The position numbers and the translations under genes were made by a program. Below, piece after piece: positions 1-13,439 of a DNA stretch of 64,000 nucleotides (positions are counted from its first letter, which is position 1; each line of letters opens with the position of its first letter). The notes under the pieces are model-generated. The model did no database searches, was not told the DNA's origin, and saw nothing but the letters and a program-made list of their open reading frames with translations. The stretch is from Phragmites australis (taxonomy: Eukaryota > Streptophyta > Magnoliopsida > Poales > Poaceae). The stretch lies in NCBI RefSeq assembly GCF_958298935.1, contig NC_084936.1:689501-753500 (forward strand). The letters run 5' to 3'.

Positions 1-3000
1 ATGTTGGCTTAAACACCAACATTCCCTTCTCTCACATGGATGTTAGCTCAGAACTATTTGTCTGTTGCTACTCTCATTAATGTGTTGGCTTGTCGCCTCT
101 GTGCCACTCCCATAATCCTCTATTGCTTGTTTTGCACTGCATGCATACGTAATGGATTAGTCTCGGGCCGAGCAGGCAAATATCAGGGGGAGCAGGCTGA
201 TCTGTAATTGGCCCAATAGTGAACCTTCCCAATTGAAAATGGGTTGGATCTTAGTAGCAATTAAAACAAAAGGCCTAGACTACCGAGAATTTGGGAGATT
301 ATATGACTTTATACAGTTGGCAGATAAACATTTATATTTGATAGTATTTGTGAGGGTTCATGATATATGCAGAAAGGCATTTAGGGAACTTAGAATTTAT
401 AGTAATTAAATATTCTAGTAGAAATTGCATGCAGATTAGATACTGCGTAATTATAAAACTATAGTTTCATGATACAAATTAATTTTAAGTATATGATATG
501 AGTAATCGGATAAATTTTTGGGCAAAGAATAAAAGAAGCTAGATAATAGAATAATTTTGTGGACTTAAAGATGTGCAGAGATCAAGGGGAGAACATTCCT
601 AACTAAGCAGGAATGCAAGAACATGCCTGACTGCACAATCCCAAAATACATGTAGTTTTCATGCCACTACATTAGTAAAATCTACCTCACTACATATAAT
701 GAATAATCCCCGAATTTGAATAAATGCGCCAATATTTGCCACATAATTTCACCATGATAGCATACATCTATAAGCCCCCACTTGAAGATAGCTCATAATA
801 GGAGATTTTGAAGTATGCTAATAAAGAAGATCTAATATCAACATTAGGGGGAGAGAAAGCCCGTATTGTTTGAATACCTTATTATTTTTTATTGAAGCTA
901 GAAGCTAGAAAATGATCTTCAATTAACATTCCTAGAATGCTTGAAGCAGGAATAGAATCACGCACTAAGTCAAGTTAAACAATAATTTAACTAATGCTCC
1001 TGCAGAGTAAATGATGCTAGATAATTTTGAAATAAAGTAAAGAGGAGTAACTTGAAGTTATAAACTAAAAGTTATATTTACTTGTAGTAAATTAAATACC
1101 AAGTGTGGTATATCCCAGGGACGCCTAAGGGTATATCACCTAGGTAGCATGATTTGTTAATCATTGATCTAAAATCTATGAGGACCCTTGTGTGTTCTAG
1201 ATCAACGCATACTTGTCAAATCAATCATGAAGAAACTCCTCAAGTCTCATAAAGAGAAATACCTCATGAAGAAGGTTCAACACCTCGTGAAAGAGGATCA
1301 TCATGAAAAAGAAAACCCAGCACATAAAGCGCGTGCAATCTTAGTGTTAGGGTGACAAAACAACCAAGTATCTTTTGTTAGGGAAATGATGAAATATTTA
1401 AGAATATGGGAGAAAAGAATAGTTATCGACAATGCTACCTCTATGATTGCTAATGTTTCTCTTACCAGAACCCATATTCGGAAACAAAGTCTATGGCAAA
1501 GTCACTTGTAGCGGGGTCAATGAAGAAAGCAATTGAGGATGAACTATAATTACTAAAGAAAGTCTGGAAAACTAGAATTATGAAAATAGTGATATGGTGA
1601 AAGGTTATGGCTCATAGGTCTCTGTAAAGACTTATACTCTTCTATTATGAATGAATTATGTTCTGTTACATCTCTGGCAAATTGCATGAATAAAGAATAT
1701 GTAGTTAATCAGTAGATTTTAAAAATCCATATGAAGAGATCCTTGAAGGACTTACTAATTCCTGAAGATAATAAACCGCAACATATAGAAATTAAATCTC
1801 ATACCAAGTATTAAGAAGTCTAATGTAGAATATATTCTTGAATGAATATTAAAAGTCTCAAGAAGAGCCTCTCATAGAAAAGAAATCCTCTCCTGAAGAA
1901 TAGATATATCCTTGAATGAATAAGTCAAAGCTTAGCGTTATAGAGTGATATATCGACCGATAAAGGTTAAAATATATTATGAATATTTACCTATTTTACC
2001 ATAATTTTGAGTAGTCATATTTGCTAATCAGCACACAAAGCATATTGATAAAGTATGAGACATATAGTAGCAAAGAAAATATTATCAATAAAAGTAGACA
2101 AATATGGTCTATTGTCCTTTTAAGCTCAACTTCACCAATATAACAATGCATCAGCTTAAAGTCTCACAAATAAGGTAGATAGCAAGCACTAAATAATCAA
2201 GTATCTAAGTTACAATCTATGTCCTGATTCAACACCTCCTGATTCAGAGGATGAACTCCCCTGAGTCCATGATGACTCCATCTCAATATATTCATTTCCA
2301 TCTCAATATCTTCTTCCTCCTCGACTTGAATAAGTTTCTTTCTTCTCTTTGCTTGGCTGGAACAGGAAATTTTCCTTGTTGGACGTGTGTCACATGTGCA
2401 AATTCAGCCACTTGATCAGGTGCTAGCTCAGTTTTTGACAGCTAGGGTTTTTTATTGCACTTCACCTTTATATATATCACTATTGGGTTGAGCTCTATTG
2501 GGCCAAAATGGCCTAAATTCAGACTCAAACACAACTTGACATATATCAATGATATATCAGTCTGAGTACCAAGATGATATATCGCTATAATTAACGATAA
2601 ATCGGCAAAAAGCGTGAATTGCGATATTCTTGCATTCTTTTGGCACCAGCCACTATTTTGACGCTATAGTTATCATATCGCCACTAAATCTCTGCTATTT
2701 GCAAGCTTGATTGCAATAAAGAAAGAAGTATCCACTAGATTTGTCTCTTGTTATTGTGTTCTATTTCAAGATTGGACTATGTTGGAGAGTCGGAGAAGGA
2801 GATGTTCTATCCACCGATAACGTTATTCAACGGGATCCAATTCCTATAGGAAAACTTTCCTATTGAGTTGCATTGGGCTAGTGAGTTGGACGGGACTCTC
2901 ATACTGCCGAATTGCATACGCCATGTAGTTGTCTACAAGTTGATCTTAAAAGCTTAAGTGGATGAAAAAAAATGCAATTCACTTACATAAGACTTAGAAA

Positions 3001-3077
3001 ACTGATGCTTAGGGAAAACATATCAATTTGCTTCAATATTTTGTTTCTTTTTCGAAAAAAAAAGAGGACAAATGCTA
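1..3077. other. AT-rich intergenic DNA, nothing coding recognised
   Basis: No reading frame longer than about 60 codons with recognisable content lies here. The stretch is AT-rich, and short words such as gatatatc recur between about 2540 and 2600, which suggests decayed repeat DNA, but I could not assign it to a family. A short open frame of about 42 codons near 1228 (lysine- and histidine-rich) resembles nothing I know. Confidence 0.5.
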
Positions 3078-3078
3078 G

Positions 3079-3500
3079 GGGTTGTTTGGATACAAAGTAT
3101 TTTAGAGTATTTGGACAACACCATGGTTATGGAAAAAAATACAATGGTATAGAAAAACTTTGATGCGTTTAGGTAGAGGAGTTTTGGAGGGTTCAATTCT
3201 TATAGGAAAATTTTCCTACGAGGTCTCCTGGAACAAAGGATTTCCACTCACAAATTTCTTTGAAATGCCTCCTATGGAGTAGGCGATTCCATACGAATTT
3301 TGGAGGGAAAAATCCCTCATGTTTTGTTTCCTTCGTGTCCTGGATTATTCCAGCGCTTTTCATGTGTAGCATCCAAAAGCCTCTTTTTAAAACTCTTCCA
3401 CGCTTTAAATTCCTGTTGTATTCCAAGTGCCAGGACACTTCAATCCCACGTTTTTCGTATTCGTTCATTTCGAGAATCTGTGTTCCAAAGAGGCTCATAA
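3079..3500. mobile_element. Possible Tourist/PIF-Harbinger-like MITE
   Basis: The left end reads ggggttgtttggatacaaag. The reverse complement of the right end reads gagcctctttggaacacag. Both share a TNTTTGGA core typical of Tourist-type ends in grasses. The roughly 420-bp size fits. The expected 3-bp TWA target duplication is not clear, so the class is uncertain. The reading frames inside are not real genes. Confidence 0.35.
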
Positions 3501-3868
3501 TTATGATGAGATTAAGGTTGCTTATTGGCTCCGTAGGTGTAATTAGGCTGCTCATACAGAGAACTTAAGACAAAAAAAATGAGAACACTAAGACAACAAA
3601 TTCATTTGGGATGAAAAACAATGCAATTTCCATATTTTCAATGCGGATCTGTATGTTTACAGGATAGGAATATCACATGTACATCATCGTATGATAAAAG
3701 GATTTCTAATGTTCATCCTACCAATGATTCATTGACTTGTCACTTACAACAAGAAGTGGGGCACTTTGGACCAAAATTCCCCCATGCTTCAACCACAGAC
3801 AGATGGAGAAATATATCATGTCAGACAGCTTACATGAACATGTCTACCAGCGCAGAGTCTTTTCCCGC

Positions 3869-6800
3869 TCACGCGCTGGCCACCATTTCTTCTTTCTTGT
3901 CCACACTAGAATTCAGTAGCTTGTCGATCTCGGCAAACACACCTTCCACTGTGGCATCTCCTTTTACCTAGATTACCGAGGCCATTGAAAAAGAAAGTTT
4001 GAAGGTTAGTACACCGATATGCAGGTATAGTAGTGGGAGATACAGGTAACTGAATACATCATCATCATTCAACGGTACAATTTAGCATGAGAAGCAGACA
4101 ATGGACGAATTTCAGTTACTTTTGTCCTACATGGCTAGAAGCGATTAAGCTTATATTACCTATGAGGCTGTGACTGCATCGAAATTTGATAATGGCACAT
4201 TAAACTAGATAGTGAATACCGTACTAACGCATATCAAATAAAAGGCAAAATGAATGTGTAGTTGAACTCAACAACACATAGGCTCAAGAATAACTAGAAC
4301 AGTTCAACAAAAACACAGGAGTGGTGCAGAGTCTAAGTGACAAATATCAACAATGGTAAGTGGTACTCCATCAAACTATCTAAGTATCAGAATAATAGAG
4401 CTATTTGCAGCTTAGCTTTCCTTACTTCTTTGCTCTCTCAGCAGACAGGTTTGTTTTTCTTCTTCTTGTCAAAAAAAATATAACTATTTGCAATTGTTCA
4501 TGTCGTCAGGTTAATCTGTGATAGGATAACTTCATGAAATATAGACAACATCATGCAGAATAGTATATCAGCCTTGAGACAACCAATGGGAAAGAGAATT
4601 TTCAATTTAAAAGAGATGGACTGCTTACTTTAACTATAACATCCTCATATATTGATAGCAAGGACTCAACATTTTGATAATGAGTCTGCAACCTCAGCTT
4701 AACCTGTAAAACAACAAAAGCAACACATGTGAGAAGTAGATTCTAACACCATGTTCATGATTTTCAGTCTACATAAATAGATAAACAGTTGATGAGAAAT
4801 ATGCAGTTGAAGAACTAGAACAGCATAAAGATCCATCATCACAGTATGCAGTTAAAGAACTAGCACCCCATATTAGCAACTACTGCTACCACATCGATTT
4901 AAAATTCTTTGTAATCACAAGAATCACAGCACACTGACAGCTAAAATTAGCCCTCGAGCAACATTTCAAGGCCTTGCCCACTACAAGTTTACAATATTTA
5001 CATCGTCAATGTTGCATGTTTTGGCATTTCAAAGGAAAATGCCAAGTGTTTCAGTGGATTTCAACATAAATGCACAAAGCATGATAGATACAGCCCGTAG
5101 GCACATGATAAAGTATGTTAATCTTCTTTGAGTTATTAAAAGACCAAAGAAAGACATGCTCAAGTAACACTGTTAAGACCTTCCTAAGCACTTTCATATT
5201 GTCTAATAAAAAAATGCACAACTATGTTTGTCATTTCTCTTTACCAATAACCTGTAGAGACATGTACCTTTTCTTCTGTATCATCAAATCGTTGCGTAAG
5301 CCTTGCAGCAATTTCTTCATTCTCTGGTGGAGAATACTTTACATGATATATTCTCCCTGTTACAGGATCAAGCCGTCTCCCAACCACCCTTTCAACAAGA
5401 ATTTCATCTGGAACCTAAATTGACAAAGAATGAACTAAAAATACACATGCTCCATTTCTGAGGCCTAATTGCTAAGTTACAGTACATTTCATTGCAACAG
5501 GAGAAGCATGACAAATACATTAAATGCAATTCTTTTTTCCCTTTTGAATAGGGTGAATTTCTAAATTTTGTTATGTTAACTTACTGTAGAAAAACTGTAG
5601 TATTGGTCACAGTTGGCAGCATTTTGTTTTCAACCTATTTATTAACCTTAGGATAGTCAACAGCACCGTTTCAAGGCATGGAAGGAGTGTTCCAAGAAGT
5701 CTAATCAATACTACTAGTGCTACAGAATAGTGGTGACAAATAGTCCTAAGGCAACATATGACTTTACTTACATCTTAATAGTTTGATCTAAATGGGCACT
5801 TACATCTAATAGAATGAAAATATCAGGTCGGATTCCAAGAGTTTCCAGTGCCATAGCCTGCGAATAGCTTCTTGGGTACCCATCCAATAACCAACCATTT
5901 TCCTGAGCATCTGGTTGCAGAAGGCGTTCCTTAACCATCTGGCAGAAACCCAAACTTTGTTTTCAGGAGCATTACCAAATAACTTTGAATCACATCAATG
6001 GAACCCCAAAAAATGGCACCCACATTAACAACGATATCATCGGGAACCAGCTGTCCCTTCTCCATGAATTCCTTGGCCCGCTTCCCATTCTCAGTCCCAG
6101 CAGCGATCTCCGCCCTTAGCAAATCTCCAGCAGAGATGTGCACCACACCATACTGCAATTTTACAGTTTATAAGTGTCAATTACTTGGTACAATTAAGAA
6201 AAACAGTCTATATCTATCACCCAAGCGTTACAACTGTTAAGCTCTACATCAGTGCCCTCATTACACAACATACGCATATCACATGAGTATGATACCAAGC
6301 GTTATAAAGAATACTGAAATAGTATCCAAGGATAATCTCAATTCACAAATCACATACTTTGGCCTTGATGAGCTCACACTGTGTGCCCTTACCGGACGCC
6401 GGAGCCCCTGCTATCATGACCTTTAGAGGATCAGCCATCGCTGCCACCACAACCTGAAATAAAGAACCAACAAATAAGAACATTTCGGTAAATTCGTATA
6501 GCTGTGCAAGTCCCAAGCGTTAGGAAGATGGAATGGCTAGGGTTATCGAGATCTATGATCTGATAGAGAACGGAGACTCGACTGATGCATTGATATTTAG
6601 ACTAAAATTACTAAAGTGAACTAAACTAATAGAAATAGTTTGCCAACAAGGTAGTAAAACTAGACTAATACGATTTGATATTCCAACTTTTTTAACAGAA
6701 AGCTACCCAAGAAGAAGGAAGACTAACTTTGTAACTGTTGTGGCCAAATCACTAGTAATACAAGAAAATTAGCAACTCCTGCACCACAAAATGCAAACTG

Positions 6801-7019
6801 ACCGAACTTTATACAGAGCAAAGGGCGGACCTTGGCCGCTCTACGCAAGTAGCGCGGTTTTCTATTGGCCGGCGAGCGGCCGCCGGCGGAGTGGAGCCGG
6901 AGAAAGCGGGAGCTGGCGGGCGCGCTGGGGAAATGGAGGCAGCCGCGGGCCGTTGGCCTCTCGGCCGTCACAGGCGGCGGGGAGAGGTAGGAGGCGGCGG
7001 CGGCCATGGAGGAAGCCAT
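3869..7019 (-). CDS. AMK2: Adenylate kinase, chloroplastic
   Basis: Catalyses ATP + AMP <-> 2 ADP in the plastid stroma. Seven exons on the minus strand join in frame with GT-AG introns: 7019-6831, 6453-6358, 6152-6024, 5938-5804, 5414-5268, 4703-4629 and 3967-3869, giving 289 residues. Residues 1-63, from the first exon, are rich in Ala, Ser, Arg and Pro and form a typical chloroplast transit peptide. The P-loop GAPASGKGT is at 79-87. It is followed by the NMP-binding [12 protein letters not shown], the LLDGYPRS motif and the long-form lid ending in QRFDD, without zinc cysteines. The mature part matches the maize chloroplast enzyme almost residue for residue as I recall it. The start was chosen because only this ATG gives a transit peptide in frame with exon 2. 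Nothing looks broken. Confidence 0.95.
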
Positions 7020-8067
7020 GGGCGGCGCCGGCGAAGCGAAGCAGCAAACGCAGGAGGGACAGTGGACAGGAAATAAAGGAAGACTTTTTATGTGTGTTTT
7101 CTGATTATTTGTTTAGATTTTTTGGAATATCAATTTAATTTAGATTTTTGGGGCCTCATGTTTTCTTCTCTCCTGTACTGGTGTTTGTTTTTCTGGTGAG
7201 CTTATGGTTTTCGTTGTTTCATTGATTTGGTTAGGCACAATGCAAGACAAAAAAGTTCCTATTAAGTAGGCATGTTTCACAAGCTTAAGGTGTGCTGATA
7301 CTGATTTTTATTAGGCATGTTTCATAAATTTTATCTGTTTTGTTCAGTGAACAATATGTTTCTTAAAAAAATGTTTTTCCTCCTTTAATTGAATCCTGGA
7401 CCTGTGACAGATCAGGCTGGGCCAAGCCAGCCCAGCCCATCTCTACCTAGCATTCCATTCAATTTCCAACTCCTCATGGTCAGCGTTTGCAGAAGACTGC
7501 AATCTGCAGTAGTCAGGTAGAAAAAGGGAATAAAAAAACTGAATCTGAATCCCAATTACCAACAGTCCATTCGCATGGCAACACAGAAAGTCCATCAGAA
7601 ACAAATTTCTCACTTCATCTTGCCTGAAGTGAACATCTCTTCATCTTGGATTGGTCCCTTTGCTCTGCTTTCCTTTCCTTCATCAAACAGCACATGTTTC
7701 TTACCCGGAGAAACACAACACCACATGGTTCTTTGCTTCCTATCCAGCTTATTTTGACTGACCGAAGAAACCTGAAGCAAAACCGTATGCATTCTTGATT
7801 GTTTGTAATAACTGATTAACAATTGTATGTATCAGTTGCATAATGGTAATGGAAACATTGGTTTTCTTTCATCTGACTAGTGCCAGGACTCAGAGCATGG
7901 AACTGAAACCAACAAAATTTACCTACTGTTACTTTCTTTCTTTCATGGAGAGCCATCAGCAGAGCTGTTTTTTTGGAGCAGAAACAGGTTACAGAGAGCA
8001 GTAGCACAACTATTTTCTTTGTCTTTTTCGGCCTATAATTATTTGTTTGCGAGTAGTACAACTATAG
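7020..8067. other. Promoter-side intergenic region of the adenylate kinase gene
   Basis: No gene recognised. The first 100 bp are GC-rich and hold the likely 5' leader of the minus-strand adenylate kinase gene. The rest is AT-rich. The 13-mer taggcatgtttca occurs twice, near 7266 and 7313. Confidence 0.5.
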
Positions 8068-8999
8068 TCTGTAACATATATTAAAGGGCCAAGAATTGAC
8101 GGCCTCTCATGGCATCAAGTATTGTAGCTACTGTACACCAATCACAGCGCTACACGTGGCACGTATAGCCGGCGCTAAAAAAAAAAGAAACCGATGGAGA
8201 GGCCGGATCTCCCCGTGGTTGCCACTGGTTGAATCTTGCCAGATCCATCCCTCCTCCCTTCTGCCTCCTCCCTCCTGACGGATCTGCTCTGCTGCTCACC
8301 GCATTGAACGCGAATGCCGCACGACACCCGAGAAGAGGCGCACCGTGTGGTGGTCGTCACCACCGCCGACGAGAAGTCAACGTGACCCCATCCTTCATTT
8401 CGACGCAGGAGCCACCGCCGAGTTCCCCGACATCACCACAGCTGCCCCCCACCAAAGCCCGCAGGGGCCCGAGCCCATCAACCTCCCCACTGGTCCCTGC
8501 AAGTGCGCCGACGAGGGGCTCACCAACACATGCAGCTTTGAGGCGCGCAATGGGCGGCGCCAGTGGTGGTCCACGCAGCTCCGACAAGCCGCACAGCAGT
8601 GGATCTGGCCCCGAGGATTTGGGGCCATCACGTACCAATGAGACGAACAATCGCGACTGACAAGGAAATGGACGAGCCCCTCGCCACGGCCGCCTGGGAG
8701 ATGTCAAGCATGGCAGCGTCGCCGGTCTACTCCGACGTCGATGTCAAGAGGGACGGTGTTGACGGTCTACTCTGGCGGCACCCGCCGACCTTCTTCACGT
8801 GCGGAGGCCAACCGAGGCCTCCGCCACCTTCTCCTTCGCCTCTAACTGATCTAGGGGCCCCACCAACGGACGACAAGACCCCCCTTGCTTCACGAGCACG
8901 TCCACGTGGGGGCTGCTGCAAGGCCCCACGCGCCTCCATCGCACGCCACCGCGTCACACAAGTCGCTGCCGACACCGATGAGGTTCCGAGTCAACGCCG

Positions 9000-9079
<80 letters not shown>

Positions 9080-9535
9080 CCGGCTACACTATGTCGCCGG
9101 AGTTCACTTAGGGTCGACTGTCGTTTCAACTTACGCTCTCAGCCGCCGCATTTTTACCGGAGGAGATAGGAAAATGAGAAGATATAGTTAGGGTTCCGGG
9201 GAGGGAGGCCTGGTTTTGATCTCGCGAAAACGACGGCGATCCGTGTTGGTCGGGCCGGAACGTTGGACTGGACCGCGCTCGTGAGACATGGACCGGGTGC
9301 GCTGTGCTGTTTCCCCGAGCTGACAAGCACGCGAGGGAAAGAAGTGGGCTGGCGTGCGTTTTTTGGGCCGAAAGACCGGATTTTTGAGCTTTTTCTTTTT
9401 AACCGAATTTCCAATTCATTTCTCAATGATTATGGTTCAAATAAATGATGTTTAATGCACCAATGGTCTGACCAGCAGTGTTTTGAGATTCAAATGAACC
9501 TCCACGGGCGCAGCGTAGCACGCCAATCCACCTAG
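8068..9535 (+). mobile_element. Candidate non-autonomous Helitron
   Basis: The 3' end, gggcgcagcgtagcacgcc then aatccacctag followed by T, has the layout of grass Helitron ends: a short GC hairpin about 10 bases before a terminal CTAG, inserted before T. A plausible 5' end begins TCTGTAACATATATTAAAGG at 8068, although the base before it is G and not the expected A. The interior is much more GC-rich than its flanks and contains a long (TC)n tract. No RepHel protein is present, so it would depend on a partner element. The internal frames resemble no gene fragment I know. Confidence 0.45.
9002..9077 (+). repeat. (TC)n microsatellite, 76 bp
   Basis: An uninterrupted TC dinucleotide run inside the Helitron candidate. 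It creates long Ser-Leu or Arg-Glu frames on both strands that are not genes. Confidence 0.98.
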
Positions 9536-10434
9536 TTACTACTATTGGGCCTGCCTAATGATCTGAACTGCAACATTTTCAGATCCTGATGTTTCAGTCA
9601 TCATGAACCTTGTGTCAACCCTCGATGTATGATCTCTCTATGTTCTCGTTATTCTGTTTCAGTGATGAGCAATTGGTTGAGTGGCAGTAGATGTCTGTCT
9701 ACAAGGCTGCCGCCTCCGAGTATTGCAGGTCGTTGTACATGCTGGAAGGTGCATGCATTGGACAGGAGCAGTTGAAACTTGCAAAGCTATTGACTTTTAG
9801 GAAAAGAGAAAAAAAGGGAACTGGAAAGGCTGGAAGATCTTGGTTAGATTTTCAGTTTTTCGGTTGTTCAATGATCAGTTCGTGATTCAGTTACTGTCAC
9901 TTTACCACTAACTTTTCTCAATATTTATAAGGAGTTAGTTAGCAAAATGGATCTTATCAAGATCAAATCTCCACCCATGAAGCTTATCGCAAAAAAAAAA
10001 GATAAAAATGAGCATGGCATGTGTCAGTAATTTATTTGATTTAAATTGGTTGCATACTCGCACCTGCATGAGACTATTACCTAGACAAATTATTCTTGAA
10101 ATGGTGGATCAAGTGAAGGCTCAAATTAATCTAAATATTAAGGTAGCTGTATTTATCTAGGGAAAAAATATGCAGAACAGGATAGAAACAAACATGGTTG
10201 AGGTTGACATTCGAAAAGTCGCGTCTACCACTCAACCAGTTCATAGAAATTGTGCAGCAACAATGCTGTAGCACCAGTGGAATTGAAAGAGCAAAACCGC
10301 TCAATCCTTTTCGTAGATTTCGGTAGATACGATCGACGACACAGCAAGTTGCACCACCAGTGGTAGTCACTCAACCTGAATTATAAGAGCAGGTTTCAGA
10401 GTTGGATTGGACCCTTCATGTCATGTGTTAGGGG

Positions 10435-10468
<34 letters not shown>

Positions 10469-11506
10469 AGCTTACATTGCATGGCTCACATGAATTAAAC
10501 GGACTTTCAGGTGAGAAATGGAGCTCAAATATTGGATGGATGCTTGGTGCTCACAAACCATCTTTCAAGGGCAGTGGCGAACCTGACCAAATTCAGACGA
10601 ACTGAAGAGTGATCAGAGTTTCAGACAACGACCCTGCGCCATCACCATTTCACTTTTTTACTGCTCCCTAGACCGGATTTATTTGAGTATGGAATTTTTC
10701 AGGATGGCTTGAAACTTTGCTCCCAAACTCTGTGAATTGTTTTAGATCTTTTTGTGGTGAATTGGATCGTGGGGAGACGATTTTTGGCCATGGTCGGAGT
10801 GTGAAATAACGACCAGGAACCGTGAACATTTGTCTGTTACTTCTTCCTCTGAGAGATTCGTCTGCGACTGAAATTTTTTGGGGTGTCGCGTCACCATAAC
10901 CCCCATCTCCACCAATCTATACATGTGTGAGGTATCTCTTGTCAATTAGTGCCTGAAACTTCTCATGTTCTCTCCAATAATTGGTTGCCTCTGTTGTATT
11001 ACAGTTATAAAAATATGAGAAATCAAATCAGGAGCAGGAGCAATTAAAGGAGCCTGACTCATCATGTATCATGCTGACCTTGAATCTTAGGCAGTGTTTA
11101 ACACAAGTCAACAAAAGCTTCTGATAAATTCCACTTTGTGTCCTGAAAATGGCATATATAGCATGTAGAGAGCAGACAGGACATATTGCTGCAACACTTA
11201 CCAAACTGCCTACTCCTTAAGCACTAAGTAAGAAATCTTTGCTAAAGTGTTGTTATTCCAGTGACTATTCTATCATGATTTTCTGATGGGACAAGATACT
11301 CTTGGGTAAACAAGGGATCATGATACGCTCGCTTTCGCATGCAATTAGGGAGGCCAATCATGATGGAATGGAACTTACATAGGGCTAGCTACCCTTATAG
11401 GCTTGCACTTTGCATTGATGCATTGATTAGATCTCTGCATCCTTGATATATAGAGATTAAGAGATGTTCTACAGCTAAAGCAGATGCATGCAATTGGTAA
11501 AGCTGA
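9536..11506. other. Intergenic, no gene recognised
   Basis: No reading frame here has recognisable protein content. The only clear structure is a (GAAA)n microsatellite at 10437-10470. Confidence 0.5.
10437..10470 (+). repeat. (GAAA)n microsatellite
   Basis: About eight perfect copies of the tetranucleotide gaaa. Confidence 0.95.
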
Positions 11507-11625
11507 TTGGTGAAAATAAAAAAACTCGACCCAGGGGAGAGACATCCCGAAGGTGTTCTCAGCTATAGGTCGAGCAAAAGGCCCGAAGGCCGGTCACCCA
11601 AGGGCATCTCTGGAAGCGGCTTCAC

Positions 11626-11890
11626 AGCCCTCCAGGATCATATTGAAAGCAACACACAACAAAAGGCTTTTTTTGCAAGAACTGAGGTTCGATCTCTGGT
11701 CGGTCGCCTCACAACTGAGTGACTTATCAGCATGTTATGAGCATGCTGATTGGTGAAAATATGACTATCTTTCTAGTAAAGCTTTTCTAGTATTTCATGT
11801 AAATAATAGATACTGGACATTATGTTAACATGGTATGTGAGGAGCTGTCATTGTATAGAGAGGATCAAGAACAATGTGATTTTTTTTAGG
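11626..11890. repeat. Direct repeat, copy 1 (pair with 12622-12896)
   Basis: This segment and 12622-12896 align over about 265 bp in the same orientation with roughly 85-90% identity by eye. Shared landmarks are the run after aaaggc, the word gcaagaactgaggtt, the phrase atggtatgtgaggagctgtc, and the shared end caatgtgatttttttt. Read on the minus strand, both contain a short HLFFTC-like stretch loosely resembling the zinc-binding tail of LINE reverse transcriptases, but this is weak. Confidence 0.75.
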
Positions 11891-12621
11891 TAAAGAATAT
11901 AGGGTCTCCCACCAGGATGGCTCGCGACGGTCAGCCTTGGCAGTACACACTTTCGTTCTTTGACCCATGACCCCCGCGCGACCAGCCGACGCCAACACGA
12001 CCACGACCAGGGTCTCCACAGGGTTCCCTGCGACCAGTAAGTGCTCGTCTAGGCCCGTCAAACCTCATTTAATACCACTACTCACGCCGTTTTCCTTTCC
12101 TAGGTAGTCCACTCCGGCTGAGATGGCATGGTCGGCGCAAAGTTACCTTATCCCGTCCCGCATATATTGATTGTTACGGGACGGGCGCACAGGCGTGACA
12201 GGGGATGCAGCAGGCGCACGTGCGAAGCCTGCAACAGGACAGGGTAGGCCAGACACTTTGGGCGTGAAAAACGGGGGTGCAACCGATGGACAGGACGGCC
12301 GTCACAGAGACCCAGGGCAGGCACAACGAATATAGGCTTGTAATGATTGTTTATATCGTTTCTTAAGATAGGTATGGATCTGCCGGTTGGGTCCACTTGT
12401 AAGACTTCTCCCTCCTGCAATATAAAGGGAATGTCTTCTATAAAAAAGGAGGATGAAGAAGAATACATAGAATGTAGACCTATTACCTCACGAGAGGCTG
12501 AACTTGGATAACTCTGATGTTCTTGAGTAGCAAACACACATATTCTATAGGCACATCTGGGACGTCGATCACGCACCCACTGTCCAGCATACTCTAGAAT
12601 CATTGTCAGGGATTTACCCTC
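11891..12621 (+). mobile_element. Possible solo LTR between the direct repeats
   Basis: This GC-rich block separates two copies of an AT-rich repeat. Read on the plus strand it has a TATA-box-like caatataaagg near 12419 and ends gggatttaccctcaaca, a plausible LTR 3' end. No primer-binding site follows, so it would be a solo LTR. I could not fix the 5' end or a target-site duplication, and the class is an inference. Confidence 0.3.
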
Positions 12622-12896
12622 AACAGCCGCCTAGGACCACATTGAAAGTGACACACAACAAAAGGCTTTTTTTTTTTTTGCAAGAACTGAGGTTTGATCC
12701 CCGGTTGATCGCCTCACAACTGGAGGACTTACCACCGTGTTATGAGCATCTAATTGGTGAAAAGATGACCGTCTTTTTAGTAAAGCTTTTTTGGTATTGC
12801 ATGTAAAGAATAGATGCTGGACATTATCTTCACATGGTATGTGAGGAGCTGTCATTGTATAGAGAGGATCAAGAACAATGTGATTTTTTTTCTAGG
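12622..12896. repeat. Direct repeat, copy 2 (pair with 11626-11890)
   Basis: Second copy of the repeat described at 11626-11890. It has a longer T run (12667-12679) than copy 1. Confidence 0.75.
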
Positions 12897-13439
12897 TTAC
12901 GTAGAAGATAGTCCGACTCGATTGATTATTAGGAGTCCCTTTTTTCAAGTGTGGATTTTGAGGCATATGTAGGCATCATGGAATCATATGACTTGCTTCT
13001 TCGTTTATCTAAAGCAAATTGAGTAACAATAGATAATCCAAATTGTTGGGTTTGATAAAAAGGTAAATATTTGGTTAGAAAATCAAAATGTATTTTTTAC
13101 ATGCAGAAAAAATCAAGATGTATTTGTTAGCTTATTTATAAGGTACCAAATGACCCTCTTAGTTATCTTAGAAAGGTCTCATGTATGTAGAAAGGTCTTT
13201 GGTTTAGTGAGAGTTGTAGGCCGTGTACAACTCAAGAATCATGCAAAAATTCTTTACCTAAAGTTTAGTTATTCAATTTCACTACTTTGTAAATGGCTTT
13301 TACTTTATTCCTATAGTTGAGTAAAAGGTGTAGTGAGAAATGTGCTTTTCATTGTGGCTCACAACAAGCACTAACATTTCGATGGTTGGGAAAATTTACG
13401 GTTTCTTTGGTCTCTGTAAGAATTGCCTGGTTGACTAAT
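12897..13439. other. AT-rich intergenic DNA
   Basis: No gene, repeat or mobile element recognised. Confidence 0.5.

Noticed and set aside
1200..1340. A short Lys/His-rich frame suggestive of a viral or retroelement remnant
   Set aside because: Too short and unlike any family I can name. No companion reverse-transcriptase or coat-protein motif nearby.
8890..9169. Frames with long Ser-Leu or Arg-Glu runs
   Set aside because: They are translations of the (TC)n microsatellite. The same applies near 18050, 28950 and 63670.
11680..11700. ggttcgatctc resembling a tRNA B box (a similar word occurs near 12692)
   Set aside because: No matching A box or cloverleaf could be drawn around it. Isolated B-box-like words are common.
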